Assembly: GCA_018650185.1 (NCBI GenBank)
Contig: JABIGL010000057.1
Coordinates: 1 to 44,784, forward strand
Source of the DNA: Chloroflexota bacterium
Lineage (GTDB): Bacteria > Chloroflexota > Dehalococcoidia > Lucifugimonadales > Lucifugimonadaceae
DNA length: 44,784 nucleotides
Reading direction: 5' to 3'
Below, in pieces: positions 16,917 to 25,230 of the stretch (positions are counted from its first letter, which is position 1; the number at the start of each line of letters is the position of its first letter). The translations under genes were made by a program, and so were the position numbers. Below the pieces are notes generated by a model that saw only the letters and a list, made by a program, of their open reading frames with translations, was not told where the DNA came from and did not search any database.

Positions 16917-17144
16917 ACAGTACTAGAAAACTTATGGGACCCCGCAGGATTTAAAGAAAATCCATGGACAACTCCTGATTTTATATGGCAGAAATTTGGA
17001 GGCCCTAAAATTCCAAATGAAACAATTATTAAACCCAATCTATTTGGCAGAATGACCGGTTACTCCTTCGTCATAATTATGGGCGTTATAGTTCTGTTCA
17101 GCGTACTGCCATCTAATATTGGTCTGTTGGAGATCGCTACCTAA
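16917..17144 (+). pseudogene. In-frame extension with a third membrane segment; possible broken 3' part or second small gene
   Basis: Immediately after the TGA at 16914-16916 the same frame encodes 75 residues beginning TVLENLWDPAGFKENPW, then a hydrophobic span YSFVIIMGVIVLFSVLPSN, and ends at TAA 17142-17144. The last A of TAA is also the A of the ATG of the next gene. Composition is as AT-rich as the upstream part. An ATG at 16913 (ATGA overlap) is in a different frame and stops after 13 codons. It may be the end of one interrupted gene, a second gene with an early frameshift, or a readthrough extension. Confidence 0.5.
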
Positions 17145-17932
17145 TGATGATCGTAGACACCCACTGCCACGCCAGTCACAACTGGTTCGAACCGGTCGAA
17201 ACTCTGGCGCATGTCATGGACATGGATGAAGTGGATCACGCCCTGCTGCTTCAGCACCGGGGCACGTACAACGCCGACTACCTATTCGAGTGCTGCGACC
17301 GATTCCCGGGTCGATTCCGGGCTGCGGTGCAGATCGACCCAAACGGCGATGACCAGGTCGGTGCGCTGACATACGAAGCCGAGCGCGGGGCTGGAGGTGT
17401 GCGCCTGTACACCGATGACGATGGGGCCGCTCAACAGCTCGAGTTATGGGAAGCTGCGGGCAGACTTGGCGTTGCAGTTAGCGCACAGGGTACGTTTGAG
17501 GGCTTCCTAACGGACGGGTACAGGGAACTTATTGCAACGGTCCCGGATACACAGGTCGTGATCGAGCATTTCGGAAATGCAGGGCACGGTCACAAGCCTC
17601 CCTATGAGAAATTTAAGAGGCTGCTAAAGCTGGCCGAGTTGCCGAACACGACCATGAAGCTTCACGGACTCGGTGAGATCGCAGACAGGCCCGAGATTCT
17701 TAGCCCGGACTACCGCATCGAGAACGTTCCACCGTTTGTAGAGATGGCGCTCGAGGCCTTTGGTCCGAAGCGGCTGATGTGGGGAAGTGACTTCCCACCT
17801 AGCGCTGGACGTGAGGGCTATCACAATGCACTGGATGCGATCAGGAGCCACCCGGCCTTGTCCGGCGGCGAGGACGCAGAGGAAGTGATGGGGCGTACCG
17901 CGGCGCGGGTGTTCGGTTTCGGAGCTGGATGA
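17144..17932 (+). CDS. Amidohydrolase_2-family metal-dependent hydrolase
   Basis: A 262-aa TIM-barrel enzyme related to amidohydrolase_2/2-pyrone-4,6-dicarboxylate lactonase and decarboxylase-like proteins. The metal motif IVDTHCHASHNW (HxH near the N-terminus), VVIEHFGNAGHG (His after the fifth strand) and LMWGSDFPPSAG (catalytic Asp) are in the expected order. It would hydrolyse a lactone or decarboxylate an aromatic or α-keto acid; the substrate is not known. The start overlaps the stop of the preceding AT-rich frame (TAATG); a second ATG follows directly. Its stop overlaps the start of the Yip1-like gene (ATGA). Its composition is like the rest of the window, unlike the gene before it. 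Confidence 0.85.
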   Translation: MMIVDTHCHASHNWFEPVETLAHVMDMDEVDHALLLQHRGTYNADYLFECCDRFPGRFRAAVQIDPNGDDQVGALTYEAERGAGGVRLYTDDDGAAQQLELWEAAGRLGVAVSAQGTFEGFLTDGYRELIATVPDTQVVIEHFGNAGHGHKPPYEKFKRLLKLAELPNTTMKLHGLGEIADRPEILSPDYRIENVPPFVEMALEAFGPKRLMWGSDFPPSAGREGYHNALDAIRSHPALSGGEDAEEVMGRTAARVFGFGAG

Positions 17933-18486
17933 CCTACGATCCCGGGTTTGACACGTTCGATCCGGAGCCACCAGAGGCTCCAAGGGATTTCACCAGCCGC
18001 GTAGTCAACGCTGCGCTGCTGAACAGGCGAACATTTCGGGATATCCAGGAAGATCCGACGGGAACGGCCCAGGTCTACGTGCTTGTTGCCGCTGCCGCAG
18101 TAGCGGCGGGTATCGGCAGTATCGATGACCCGACTCTAGCGATTCAGAACGCATTTCTGACGGTGGCGGGTTGGCTGATCTACTCGCACGTTGCCTGGTT
18201 CATGCGCAGCTATATTTTCGACTCGATCCACGCAGAGGCGTCACGTCCGAATATGATGCGCGTGGTCGGAATCGCCTACGGCGCAGGGCTGTTCCGAGCG
18301 CTCGGGATAGTGCCGGGAATCGGCGAGCTCATATTCGCCCTGGCCACTATCTGGATCGTGGTCGCCATAGCCGTCGGACTAAAGTCGACGCTTGCCTTTA
18401 AAGATTACGGTCCGGTGGTCGGAATAATCGCTATCGGGGTCCTTCTGAACTTCACACTCTCGGCATTTGTTTTCGCGTTCGGGTGA
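17929..18486 (+). CDS. Yip1-like integral membrane protein
   Basis: A 185-aa protein with a soluble N-terminus of about 45 residues and about four to five hydrophobic spans (VYVLVAAAAVAAGIG; LTVAGWLIYSHVAWFM; GLFRALGIVPGIGEL; FALATIWIVVAIAVGL; VVGIIAIGVLLNFTLSAF). The pattern FRALGIVPGIGELIFALATIW-IVVAIAVGLK resembles the Yip1 domain family of small bacterial membrane proteins. Function unknown; no enzymatic residues are evident. The ATG overlaps the stop of the preceding amidohydrolase, so the two are translationally coupled. The next gene starts 98 bp later. Confidence 0.7.
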   Translation: MTYDPGFDTFDPEPPEAPRDFTSRVVNAALLNRRTFRDIQEDPTGTAQVYVLVAAAAVAAGIGSIDDPTLAIQNAFLTVAGWLIYSHVAWFMRSYIFDSIHAEASRPNMMRVVGIAYGAGLFRALGIVPGIGELIFALATIWIVVAIAVGLKSTLAFKDYGPVVGIIAIGVLLNFTLSAFVFAFG

Positions 18487-18584
18487 TATTGGGGCTGCGT
18501 GCCGATACAATCCGCCGATCACGAAAGTTGATGTGGCATTAGGTCGGCTCGATGTGGGATCGAACTACAGCTTGGAGACTAATG

Positions 18585-19730
18585 ATGAGTGACGTGACCG
18601 GCGGATCAGTTTTCCAGCGCATGGGGTTGACGCCCGTCATCAACGCCGGTGGTACGAACACGAAACACTCGGGCTCACGTATGCGACCCGAGGTAATTGA
18701 TGCCATCGAAGAGTCGTCCGGTGTGTTCCTGAACATCGACGAGCTGCTGATAAAGGCCGGGGAGATGATCGCTGAGGCCATCGGCGTAGAGGCAGCGTTC
18801 GTTACAAGCGGGGCGGCTGGAGGACTGGTGCTGCAATCAGCCGCAGTCCTGACGGGAACCGATGTTGCTCGCATCCAGAGCCTTCCTATAGCCGACTGGT
18901 TCCCGAACGAGCTGATTATCCAGCGGCAGCACCGCTTTCACTACGACCACGCGTACCTGATGACCGGAGCGAAATTCGTCGAGGTAGGCAAGGGCCGTCA
19001 CTGTTACCCGGAAGAGGTCGAAGCAGCGATCGGGCCGAATACCGCCGGGATCATTCACCTTGTTTCCCCGTTTACCGGGGCAGGGGACATCCCGCTACCG
19101 GTGCTCGCAGAGATAGGGCGCAAGCACAACATCCCGGTTATCTGCGATGCGGCCTCGATGCTGCCGCCTCGTGAAAATCTGAAGCGGTACCTGGACGAAG
19201 GCGCAGACATCGTCAGCTTCAGTGGCGGGAAAGGTATGCGCGGTCCCCAAAGTACGGGAATTCTGATTGGGCGAAAAGATTTGATCGAAGCTGCCCGTCT
19301 GAACGCAGCGCCAAACCAGGCCATCGGTCGTCCCATGAAGGTGTCCAAGGAAGAGATTGTCGGACTTGTCGCTGCGGTGGAGGCTTTTGTTGCAGAGGAT
19401 CAGGACGCTGAGACGCAGCGATTCCGACGTGAGTGCGAGATGGTGGTGGATCAGATCACCGAGATCCCGGGAATCAGGGCGCAGGTGGAGCATGACGACA
19501 AGGATCACCCCATCCCGCATGCCGTGATCTACTTCGAGCGTGATTGGCGCGGGCCTGATGGTGAGGAGATTCACCGCAGGTTGATGGCGCGTTCTCCACG
19601 CGTTTACCTGAGCCCGTTGGGGTTTATGGGCGAGATCTACATGGACCCGATCAACCTCCAGGATGGCGAAATCGAGATCGTCGCCGAGGCGATTCGGGAT
19701 GAACTACTGAAGGCGTCATCCGGTAGGTAG
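18585..19730 (+). CDS. SelA-like PLP-dependent enzyme (D-glucosaminate-6-phosphate ammonia-lyase type)
   Basis: A 381-aa fold-type I PLP enzyme. The start LTPVINAGGTNTKHSGSRM and AFVTSGAAGGLVLQSAAVLTG are typical of the SelA-like/DgaE family. PVICDAASMLPP gives the PLP aspartate, and VSFSGGKGMRGPQSTGIL holds the Schiff-base lysine. The family includes selenocysteine synthase-like proteins and D-glucosaminate-6-phosphate or other amino-sugar acid ammonia-lyases. Since no selenocysteine machinery is seen, a catabolic lyase role in amino-sugar or amino-acid breakdown is more likely. I chose ATG 18585 because GGAG lies seven bases upstream, rather than the frame's earlier ATG, which adds unrelated residues. 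Confidence 0.85.
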   Translation: MSDVTGGSVFQRMGLTPVINAGGTNTKHSGSRMRPEVIDAIEESSGVFLNIDELLIKAGEMIAEAIGVEAAFVTSGAAGGLVLQSAAVLTGTDVARIQSLPIADWFPNELIIQRQHRFHYDHAYLMTGAKFVEVGKGRHCYPEEVEAAIGPNTAGIIHLVSPFTGAGDIPLPVLAEIGRKHNIPVICDAASMLPPRENLKRYLDEGADIVSFSGGKGMRGPQSTGILIGRKDLIEAARLNAAPNQAIGRPMKVSKEEIVGLVAAVEAFVAEDQDAETQRFRRECEMVVDQITEIPGIRAQVEHDDKDHPIPHAVIYFERDWRGPDGEEIHRRLMARSPRVYLSPLGFMGEIYMDPINLQDGEIEIVAEAIRDELLKASSGR

Positions 19731-19909
19731 GGCAGGATGTGGTGCCGAGCGACAGCAGTAGAAATCTGGTTACGCGCCGCTAGTGTTTACATAAGTTCGA
19801 TGAATATGCCGATGCCGTACACGGGTGAACACCGCTTACAATATCTCGTCGCCATTTGGCGAACGGCGTCTGTTCCGCCGTCACCAACTCCCCGGTACAC
19901 GTATCTCAA

Positions 19910-20935
19910 GTGCCAGATCTTCGAATAGCGCTTCCCTCTGAAGGCGCACTAGCAAATTCCGCTACAGAACTGCTTCGCGACGCTGGACTGCGCGTAAACC
20001 GTTCAAGTAGCCGTACATACACAGCGCGCATTCCGTCGGTTAACGGCGTCGAGGCGCTCTTTCAGCGCGCTTCCGACATCACCGGGCTTATTGACCGTGC
20101 AGTGGCCGATATCGGGATAGTTGGTCTGGACCAGTTTGAAGAGGTCCACGATCAGGACGGCGACGCAACCGTCCTCATCCCGGACCTCAAGTTTGGCGGT
20201 TCTGATCTCGTCCTTGCCGTCCCGGATGAGTGGACCAACGTCACGACCGTTACCGGGCTGGCGGGCAAGGCGGCGGAGATCGAGAAGACCGGTCGTGTCC
20301 TCAGGATCGCCACCAAATACCCGAGGCTGGTCGGGGGTTATCTGGCAAAGCACGGCATCAAATTCGAGGCTGTGGAAGCTAAAGGCGGGCTGGAGGCGAG
20401 ACCGGAGATCGGTGACGCCGACATGATCGCCGACATAACGGCCAGTGGGACAACCCTCCGGCAGAATCGACTTCGAAGGTTGGATGATGCGCCAATTCTG
20501 ACATCGTCCGCGGTGCTGATCGGAAACCTGGCTTCCCTGAATCGTGACGACGCCGGACTGGAGTCGGTGAGGCACATTCTTGAGCGACTCGAATCGCGGG
20601 TCGCTGCGCAGGAATTCCAGTGGGTGGTCGCAAACATCGAAGGCGAATCCGCGGAAGCGGTAGCGACAAGGGTCAACTCTGAACCACGTTACTCCGGACT
20701 CCAGGGTCCGACGGTAGCGCCGGTGTTCAGCAAGTCTGGCGGCACATGGTTCTCCGTCCAGGTTGTCGTTCCGAAGACCGAGCTAATCGAGGCCATCGAC
20801 TACATGCGCACACTCGGCGCGAGCGGGATCACTGTTAACGATCCGGCGTACGTATTTGAGACACCGTGCCGTGCATATGCAGAACTGCGTAAAAAGCTGG
20901 GCCGACCACTCGATCCGAACGGCACGCGGGGATGA
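19910..20935 (+). CDS. hisG: ATP phosphoribosyltransferase (long form)
   Basis: A 341-aa enzyme of the first histidine step, joining ATP and PRPP. RIALPSEGALANSATELL begins the family; VADIGIVGLDQFEE and IATKYPRLVGGYLAKHGI follow, and the signature EIGDADMIADITASGTTLRQN (~164-184 of this start) includes the PRPP/ATP-binding loop. The length and the C-terminal ferredoxin-like part (WFSVQVVVPKTELIEAIDYM ... GITVNDPAYVFE) show the long, feedback-regulated form, so no HisZ is needed. The start could be GTG 19910, which gives the normal family N-terminus, or TTG 19856; neither has a strong ribosome site. Its stop overlaps hisD (ATGA). Confidence 0.92.
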   Translation: MPDLRIALPSEGALANSATELLRDAGLRVNRSSSRTYTARIPSVNGVEALFQRASDITGLIDRAVADIGIVGLDQFEEVHDQDGDATVLIPDLKFGGSDLVLAVPDEWTNVTTVTGLAGKAAEIEKTGRVLRIATKYPRLVGGYLAKHGIKFEAVEAKGGLEARPEIGDADMIADITASGTTLRQNRLRRLDDAPILTSSAVLIGNLASLNRDDAGLESVRHILERLESRVAAQEFQWVVANIEGESAEAVATRVNSEPRYSGLQGPTVAPVFSKSGGTWFSVQVVVPKTELIEAIDYMRTLGASGITVNDPAYVFETPCRAYAELRKKLGRPLDPNGTRG

Positions 20936-22206
20936 AACGGGTAACGGGGTTGTCCGACGCACTCGAGTTGCTCGGGGGACCACAACCGGGCGATGCGGAG
21001 GCGGATGGCGTAGCTTCCCGAATCCTGGCGGACGTTCGTGAGAATGGCGACACGGCCGTAAAGCGAATCTCTTCGGAGTTGGACGGCGAGCCTCTCGGTT
21101 TTCTGGAAGTTCCGCGAAGCGAGATAGACGCAGCCCTCGCTTCTCTTTCCACTGATGTACGTGAAGCGCTGGAGACCGCCGCTGAGCGCGTTAGAGCGTT
21201 CCAGGAAGCAGCTCGACCGCAAAGCTGGCACGATGAGGAACGCCACTACGGCGAGCTCGTAACGCCGGTGGGACGGGTCGGGGCATACGTTCCCGGCGGT
21301 ACCGCCCCGCTCGCCTCGACCGTAATCATGACGGTCGTGCCTGCTCGTGTAGCCGGTGTTGAAGAGGTATTCCTGGCGACCCCGGCTGTAGGCGACTCGC
21401 TGCCGCACCCGGCTGTGCTGGCGGCGGCGGCGATAGCCGGTGCCGACCGCGTATTTAAGATCGGCGGAGCGCAGGCGATTGGCGCGTTCGCTTACGGCAC
21501 AGAGACAGTCCCTGCGGTGGACCTGATTGTTGGCCCGGGCAACGTCTGGGTGACGGCGGCAAAGCGTCAACTTTTCGGCCACGTTGGAATCGACGGTTTG
21601 TACGGTCCGACCGAGACGCTGGTAGTCGCCAACGAAACATCGGACCCGGAGTTCTGCGCCAGCGATCTTCTCGCGCAGGCGGAACACGACGTGCGGGCAC
21701 GCCCGATCCTCGTCAGCACGTCTGAAGACGTTGCGAACGGCGTTGAGGAAGCGCTGGGCCGACAGCTTGCCGAACTTCCGAGAAAGGCGATAGCGGGACA
21801 GGCGGTCGAAGTGAACGGTGTATCCGTAATCGTGGATTCGGTAGAAGAAGCGATTGCGGTAGCAAACGCCGTTGCGCCTGAACACCTCTGTCTGGCGATT
21901 TCAGACCCTGCTCCCTATATATCTCTTGTACGAAACGCCGGTGGCCTGTTCTCCGGGGAATACTCAGCGGAAGTGATGGGCGATTACGTTGCCGGCCCGA
22001 GCCACGTGATGCCCACCGGCGGCACGGCAAGATTCGCGTCCGCACTGAATGTCAGGCACTTCCTACGATTCACGCCGGTGGTGGACCTTGATGCCGAAGG
22101 CTTTATGGCCATCGCGAAACAGGCGTCAATCCTGGCTCGCACCGAGGACCTTCATGGTCATGCAAACGCCGCAGAACTGCGAATGAAACGACTTATCGGG
22201 GAGTAG
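20932..22206 (+). CDS. hisD: Histidinol dehydrogenase
   Basis: A 424-aa zinc-dependent enzyme doing the last two oxidations to histidine. Seen: VGAYVPGGTAPLASTVIM (NAD site), IVGPGNVWVTAAKRQLFG, IDGLYGPTETLVVANET, and DLLAQAEHDVRARPILVS, with the Q-A-E-H-D metal and catalytic residues. The C-terminal part includes GPSHVMPTGGTARF and the EDLHGHANAAELR end, whose His is a zinc ligand. Length is as expected. It begins inside the last codons of hisG, so both are cotranslated in the his operon. Confidence 0.96.
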   Translation: MKRVTGLSDALELLGGPQPGDAEADGVASRILADVRENGDTAVKRISSELDGEPLGFLEVPRSEIDAALASLSTDVREALETAAERVRAFQEAARPQSWHDEERHYGELVTPVGRVGAYVPGGTAPLASTVIMTVVPARVAGVEEVFLATPAVGDSLPHPAVLAAAAIAGADRVFKIGGAQAIGAFAYGTETVPAVDLIVGPGNVWVTAAKRQLFGHVGIDGLYGPTETLVVANETSDPEFCASDLLAQAEHDVRARPILVSTSEDVANGVEEALGRQLAELPRKAIAGQAVEVNGVSVIVDSVEEAIAVANAVAPEHLCLAISDPAPYISLVRNAGGLFSGEYSAEVMGDYVAGPSHVMPTGGTARFASALNVRHFLRFTPVVDLDAEGFMAIAKQASILARTEDLHGHANAAELRMKRLIGE

Positions 22207-22299
22207 CCCGGGCCGCTGACCTGTGGTCTAATCCCGTTTACGGGCGGAATACGGACTTCGAACCGCAAATTCAACCATCAGACCGATACGGAAACACGT

Positions 22300-23388
22300 T
22301 TGTCACAGAGCCAGATAGAACGACTCATGAGGCCGCACCTCGTAACGCCGGAGACCTACGCCACGGCGGTGTCTCCAGATGAGATGGCGGCAAAGGCCGG
22401 TTTATCGCCGGACATGATCATTCGCGTAAACCAGAACGAAAACCCGTTTGGGGCGGACCCGGATATCGCAGCATCGTTAACGGACCTTCCGCTGCACCTT
22501 TACCCGGACCCCAACCAGGTCAAGATACGTGCGTCGCTTTCCGAATACACCGGCCACCCGACAGAGCAGATTCTGGCAGGGGCGGGCGCGGACGAGATGA
22601 TCGATCTCCTTATGCGGCTGTTCGTCGCGCCGGGCGATCGGGTGCTCGACTGCAAACCAACATTCGGGATGTATCACTTCTGTGCCCGGGTAGCTGATGC
22701 AGAGGTCGTGTCCATACAGCGTGATGAAGCGTTTGAGGTGGATGTTGAGGCCGTTGCGCGTGAGGACGATGACCGGACCAAGATCGTATTCCTGGCATCC
22801 CCAAACAATCCGACGGGCAACATCCTGACCGAAGAGCAGACCCGGGAGTTGCTCAAGCTGGGCATGGTGATAGTCGTGGACGAGACCTACTACGAGTTCT
22901 CGGGACAGACGGTATCCCACCTGATTCCGGAGTTCGAAAACCTCGTGGTTCTTCGTTCGTTCAGCAAGTGGGCCGGTATTGCCGGTCTGCGTGTCGGGTA
23001 CATGATCGCCCACCCGGAGATCATCTCCCGGCTGGTGGACATCAAGAACCCGTACAACGTGAATATCGCCGCCGAGGCTGCGTTGCTTGCGACGATGGAA
23101 CACCGGGACAAGTTGCTCGGCAAGGTCGCGGTTTTGCTGGAACAGCGGAAGCGGATGGAGTTGGCGTTCGATGAGATGGACAAAGTCTCTTATGTGCCGT
23201 CACACGCCAACTTCTTGTTGACCCGATTCGACGATTTCCTGGCATCCGATCTCTACGAGACCCTGGTCAAAAAAGGCGTCTTCGTGAGGCCGTTCTCTGA
23301 CCCACGTCTAACCCATGACCTGAGGATTAGCACGGGGACACCGGACGAGACGACCCGTGTTCTGGAAGTGCTGTCGGAGATCGTCTAG
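22300..23388 (+). CDS. hisC: Histidinol-phosphate aminotransferase
   Basis: A 362-aa PLP aminotransferase of fold type I. RVNQNENPFGADPDI, IFLASPNNPTGN, VIVVDETYYEFSG (PLP Asp and Tyr) and VLRSFSKWAGIAGLRVGYMIA (Schiff-base lysine, then the R-x-G-Y motif) are characteristic. It converts imidazole-acetol phosphate to histidinol phosphate. The position in the his cluster between hisD and hisB supports hisC over other aminotransferases of the family. Start TTG with a weak GGAAAC upstream; ATG at 22327 would trim nine residues. A 93-bp gap follows hisD. Confidence 0.94.
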   Translation: MSQSQIERLMRPHLVTPETYATAVSPDEMAAKAGLSPDMIIRVNQNENPFGADPDIAASLTDLPLHLYPDPNQVKIRASLSEYTGHPTEQILAGAGADEMIDLLMRLFVAPGDRVLDCKPTFGMYHFCARVADAEVVSIQRDEAFEVDVEAVAREDDDRTKIVFLASPNNPTGNILTEEQTRELLKLGMVIVVDETYYEFSGQTVSHLIPEFENLVVLRSFSKWAGIAGLRVGYMIAHPEIISRLVDIKNPYNVNIAAEAALLATMEHRDKLLGKVAVLLEQRKRMELAFDEMDKVSYVPSHANFLLTRFDDFLASDLYETLVKKGVFVRPFSDPRLTHDLRISTGTPDETTRVLEVLSEIV

Positions 23389-23502
23389 GCGCTGCATTCC
23401 CAATAAAGGGGATCGTGCTTCGCTTGCACGTTCGAGCATCCTGAACCGACTATTGAATTTCATCGTCGCGCTAGCGACGTCCTTATCCGAAAGACTTACG
23501 AA

Positions 23503-24102
23503 ATGACTGCGGACAGCACGCGTACGGCGACAATTGAACGCAAGACCGGTGAGAGCGATATCGCAATCACGGTGAACCTGGACGGCACAGGTCGTACAGA
23601 GATCAACACGCCGAACGGTTTCATGAACCACATGCTGGACGCACTGGCGCGTCACGGGTCGATCGATCTCTCGGTCAGTGCTTCCGGAGATACGGAGTCC
23701 GGACCACACCACATCGCAGAGGACACAGCGATTGTGCTGGGACGTTGCATCGACAAGGCTCTTGGCGAGCGCCGGGGCATCGTGCGAATGGGGCACGCGT
23801 TTGTGCCGCTGGACGAGGCGTTGACGATGTGTGCCATCGACCTGAGTGGTCGCGGATACGCGGTTGTGGACATGGGGTCTAACAACAACATCGGCGAGTT
23901 CCCGACGGACCTGGCGCGCCACTTTTTTGAGTCGGCCTCGGCAGAGGGCAGGTTCAATATCCACCTGCGTGTCGAAACAGGGACGAACGAGCACCACATC
24001 ATCGAGTCTGCGTTCAAGGCGTTCGGGCGGTCGCTACGTGATGCGGTCACGTTAGACCAGCGCAACCCGGACACGATCCCCAGCACCAAGGGTGCGCTTT
24101 AG
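23503..24102 (+). CDS. hisB: Imidazoleglycerol-phosphate dehydratase
   Basis: A 199-aa metal-dependent dehydratase, of the monofunctional type. Family landmarks are FMNHMLDALARHGSIDL, SGPHHIAEDTAIVLG (written here GPHHIAEDTAI), LSGRGYAVVDM, and the second histidine motif ETGTNEHHIIESAFKAFGRSLR, giving the two manganese-binding sites. Length is normal for the family. It lies 114 bp after hisC and ends the his cluster seen here; hisH, hisA, hisF and hisI are not in the window. The ribosome site before the ATG is weak. Two short hairpins (CGTGC...GCACG and GTCGC-GCTA-GCGAC) lie in the gap. Confidence 0.95.
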   Translation: MTADSTRTATIERKTGESDIAITVNLDGTGRTEINTPNGFMNHMLDALARHGSIDLSVSASGDTESGPHHIAEDTAIVLGRCIDKALGERRGIVRMGHAFVPLDEALTMCAIDLSGRGYAVVDMGSNNNIGEFPTDLARHFFESASAEGRFNIHLRVETGTNEHHIIESAFKAFGRSLRDAVTLDQRNPDTIPSTKGAL

Positions 24103-24123
24103 GGAATAGGCTCAGGGTCGATA

Positions 24124-24158
24124 GGGCGTATTGTCGTACGCCCCTACAACGCTCTTTT
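24124..24158 (+). terminator. Hairpin with T-run after hisB, probable terminator
   Basis: GGGCGTA-TTGTCG-TACGCCC forms a seven-base-pair stem; a run of five T (CTCTTTTTC) follows about ten bases later. The stem sequence also resembles a dispersed GGGCGTA repeat. It lies between hisB (+) and the end of purS (-). A second hairpin, GGGGC-AAGCAAC-GCCC C, is at 24181-24197. Confidence 0.45.
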
Positions 24159-24266
24159 TCAACACTGCTCGGGAATGGGCGGGGCAAGCAACGCCCCTGC
24201 GCGGTGATGCCAACACCCTCTCGCGTAATCAATAGCCCCGCCAGGATGAGGTGCAGGCGAGCCTGC

Positions 24267-24515
24267 CTAGCCTGCCTGCAGTTCGAAGCTGTAGCGCTCG
24301 ATGACCGGGTTCGCCAGCAGCTTTTCGCACATCTCGGTCACGTGTTTCTCGGCCGCGTCGCGTTCAGACTCGTCCAACGTGATCTCGATCAACTTTCCTG
24401 CCCTGACACCTTCAACGGAATCAAAACCGAGCGTCGCCAGTGCGCGCGCAATGGTGATTCCTTGAGGATCGTTAACGGTTGGCTTGAGCGTGACCCTTAC
24501 CGTAGCGAGAAACAT
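24267..24515 (-). CDS. purS: Phosphoribosylformylglycinamidine synthase subunit PurS
   Basis: An 82-aa protein of the small PurS family, the bridging subunit of the PurL-PurQ-PurS complex that amidates FGAR. The pattern VRVTLKPTVNDPQGITIARALATLG-F (only partly quoted) and ITLDESERDAAEKHVTEMCEKLLANPVIERY is diagnostic, and length is right. Its ATG overlaps the stop of the DUF3105 gene (TAATG), so it is translationally coupled and last in the purine operon. purQ and purL, which usually follow, are not here: the next gene downstream is hisB on the opposite strand. The 3' end overlaps a short direct repeat, GCAGGCTAGGCAGGCT. Confidence 0.92.
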   Translation of the reverse strand: MFLATVRVTLKPTVNDPQGITIARALATLGFDSVEGVRAGKLIEITLDESERDAAEKHVTEMCEKLLANPVIERYSFELQAG

Positions 24516-25189
24516 TAGAAAAGGTTTCCCTGCACACTCTCCGGCGCACGGTCCAGGTAAGCGTCAATGAACTCGTTCAGCCTGTCGGCATCGAACTCGT
24601 CCATCTTGTCCTGGTGCCGCCATGAAGTGATGGCGATCCGGCTTTCCATATTTGGGTAGGGTGCAAGTATGAATTGGGCACCCTGGCCGGGGATCAAGGA
24701 TTGAAGCTGGTCAACGAGTTCAGCACACCCTTCGGAACAGTTGTAGTTAAGGATGATGCCGCCGTGCTCAAGGTTGTGAATCTGGACCTCGTCGGGGAGC
24801 GGTGCCGCGTAAGCACCCCAGCGTGCGGGGGAACCGGTCGGAACGATATCTGACGGGTTCGTGATCCAGTGCGGTCCAGACGCGGCCGGTTGCGTCAGGA
24901 AAGGACCCGCAGGTTCTCCGGGTGTGACGTGAGATCGACCCTGGTCGTCCATGATTTCTAGCGGGCCACCGGTGTTCAGGTTGTTGTTGTCACTGGTCTG
25001 ACGACCGGAGCCGCCGGGAACCAGCAGGCTACCAATGAACAGCAGTGCGATCGCTCCCGCTATCCCGGTGTAGATGTAGCGCTTTCTGCGTTTCCGGGCG
25101 TCCGACTTACCGCGTCGCTCCGCACGACGCTCTCCGCGTGACATGCCTCGTCGGTTTTCCGGCCTTGTGCTCGCGATTCGGTCTGGCAT
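24515..25189 (-). CDS. DUF3105 protein with one N-terminal membrane helix
   Basis: A 224-aa protein. A basic, Arg-rich cytoplasmic stretch (~15-38) precedes one hydrophobic span (YIYTGIAGAIALLFIGSLLVPGG, ~39-61), then a flexible Asn/Gly-rich linker and an exposed domain. The DUF3105 signature is clear: VQIHNLEHGGIILNY followed by NCSEGCAELVDQL, plus FILAPYPNMESRIAITSW. Two cysteines (C154 and C158 approx.) may pair or bind metal. Function unknown. It is anchored in the membrane with the domain likely outside. It is 41 bp downstream of purC and overlaps purS. The ATG follows AGAGGG. Confidence 0.82.
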   Translation of the reverse strand: MPDRIASTRPENRRGMSRGERRAERRGKSDARKRRKRYIYTGIAGAIALLFIGSLLVPGGSGRQTSDNNNLNTGGPLEIMDDQGRSHVTPGEPAGPFLTQPAASGPHWITNPSDIVPTGSPARWGAYAAPLPDEVQIHNLEHGGIILNYNCSEGCAELVDQLQSLIPGQGAQFILAPYPNMESRIAITSWRHQDKMDEFDADRLNEFIDAYLDRAPESVQGNLF

Positions 25190-25230
25190 TTATCCCTCTG
25201 TTTACGTCTTGATCACCACAACGCGTGGAA

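Noticed and set aside
16914-16960. Selenocysteine recoding of the in-frame TGA
   Set aside because: No stable hairpin of the bacterial SECIS type follows within the expected distance, and no selenocysteine genes are seen; the SelA-like gene at 18585 looks like a lyase relative.
18585-19730. True selenocysteine synthase (selA)
   Set aside because: Length and start motif fit the DgaE-like catabolic group better, and no selB or selC is nearby.
19731-19909. His-operon leader peptide or attenuator
   Set aside because: No run of histidine codons and no terminator hairpin upstream of hisG.
20800-21885. A 361-codon open frame antisense to hisG/hisD
   Set aside because: It lies wholly opposite conserved his genes, has no recognisable motif, and is Arg/Ser-rich as expected of a GC-driven shadow frame.
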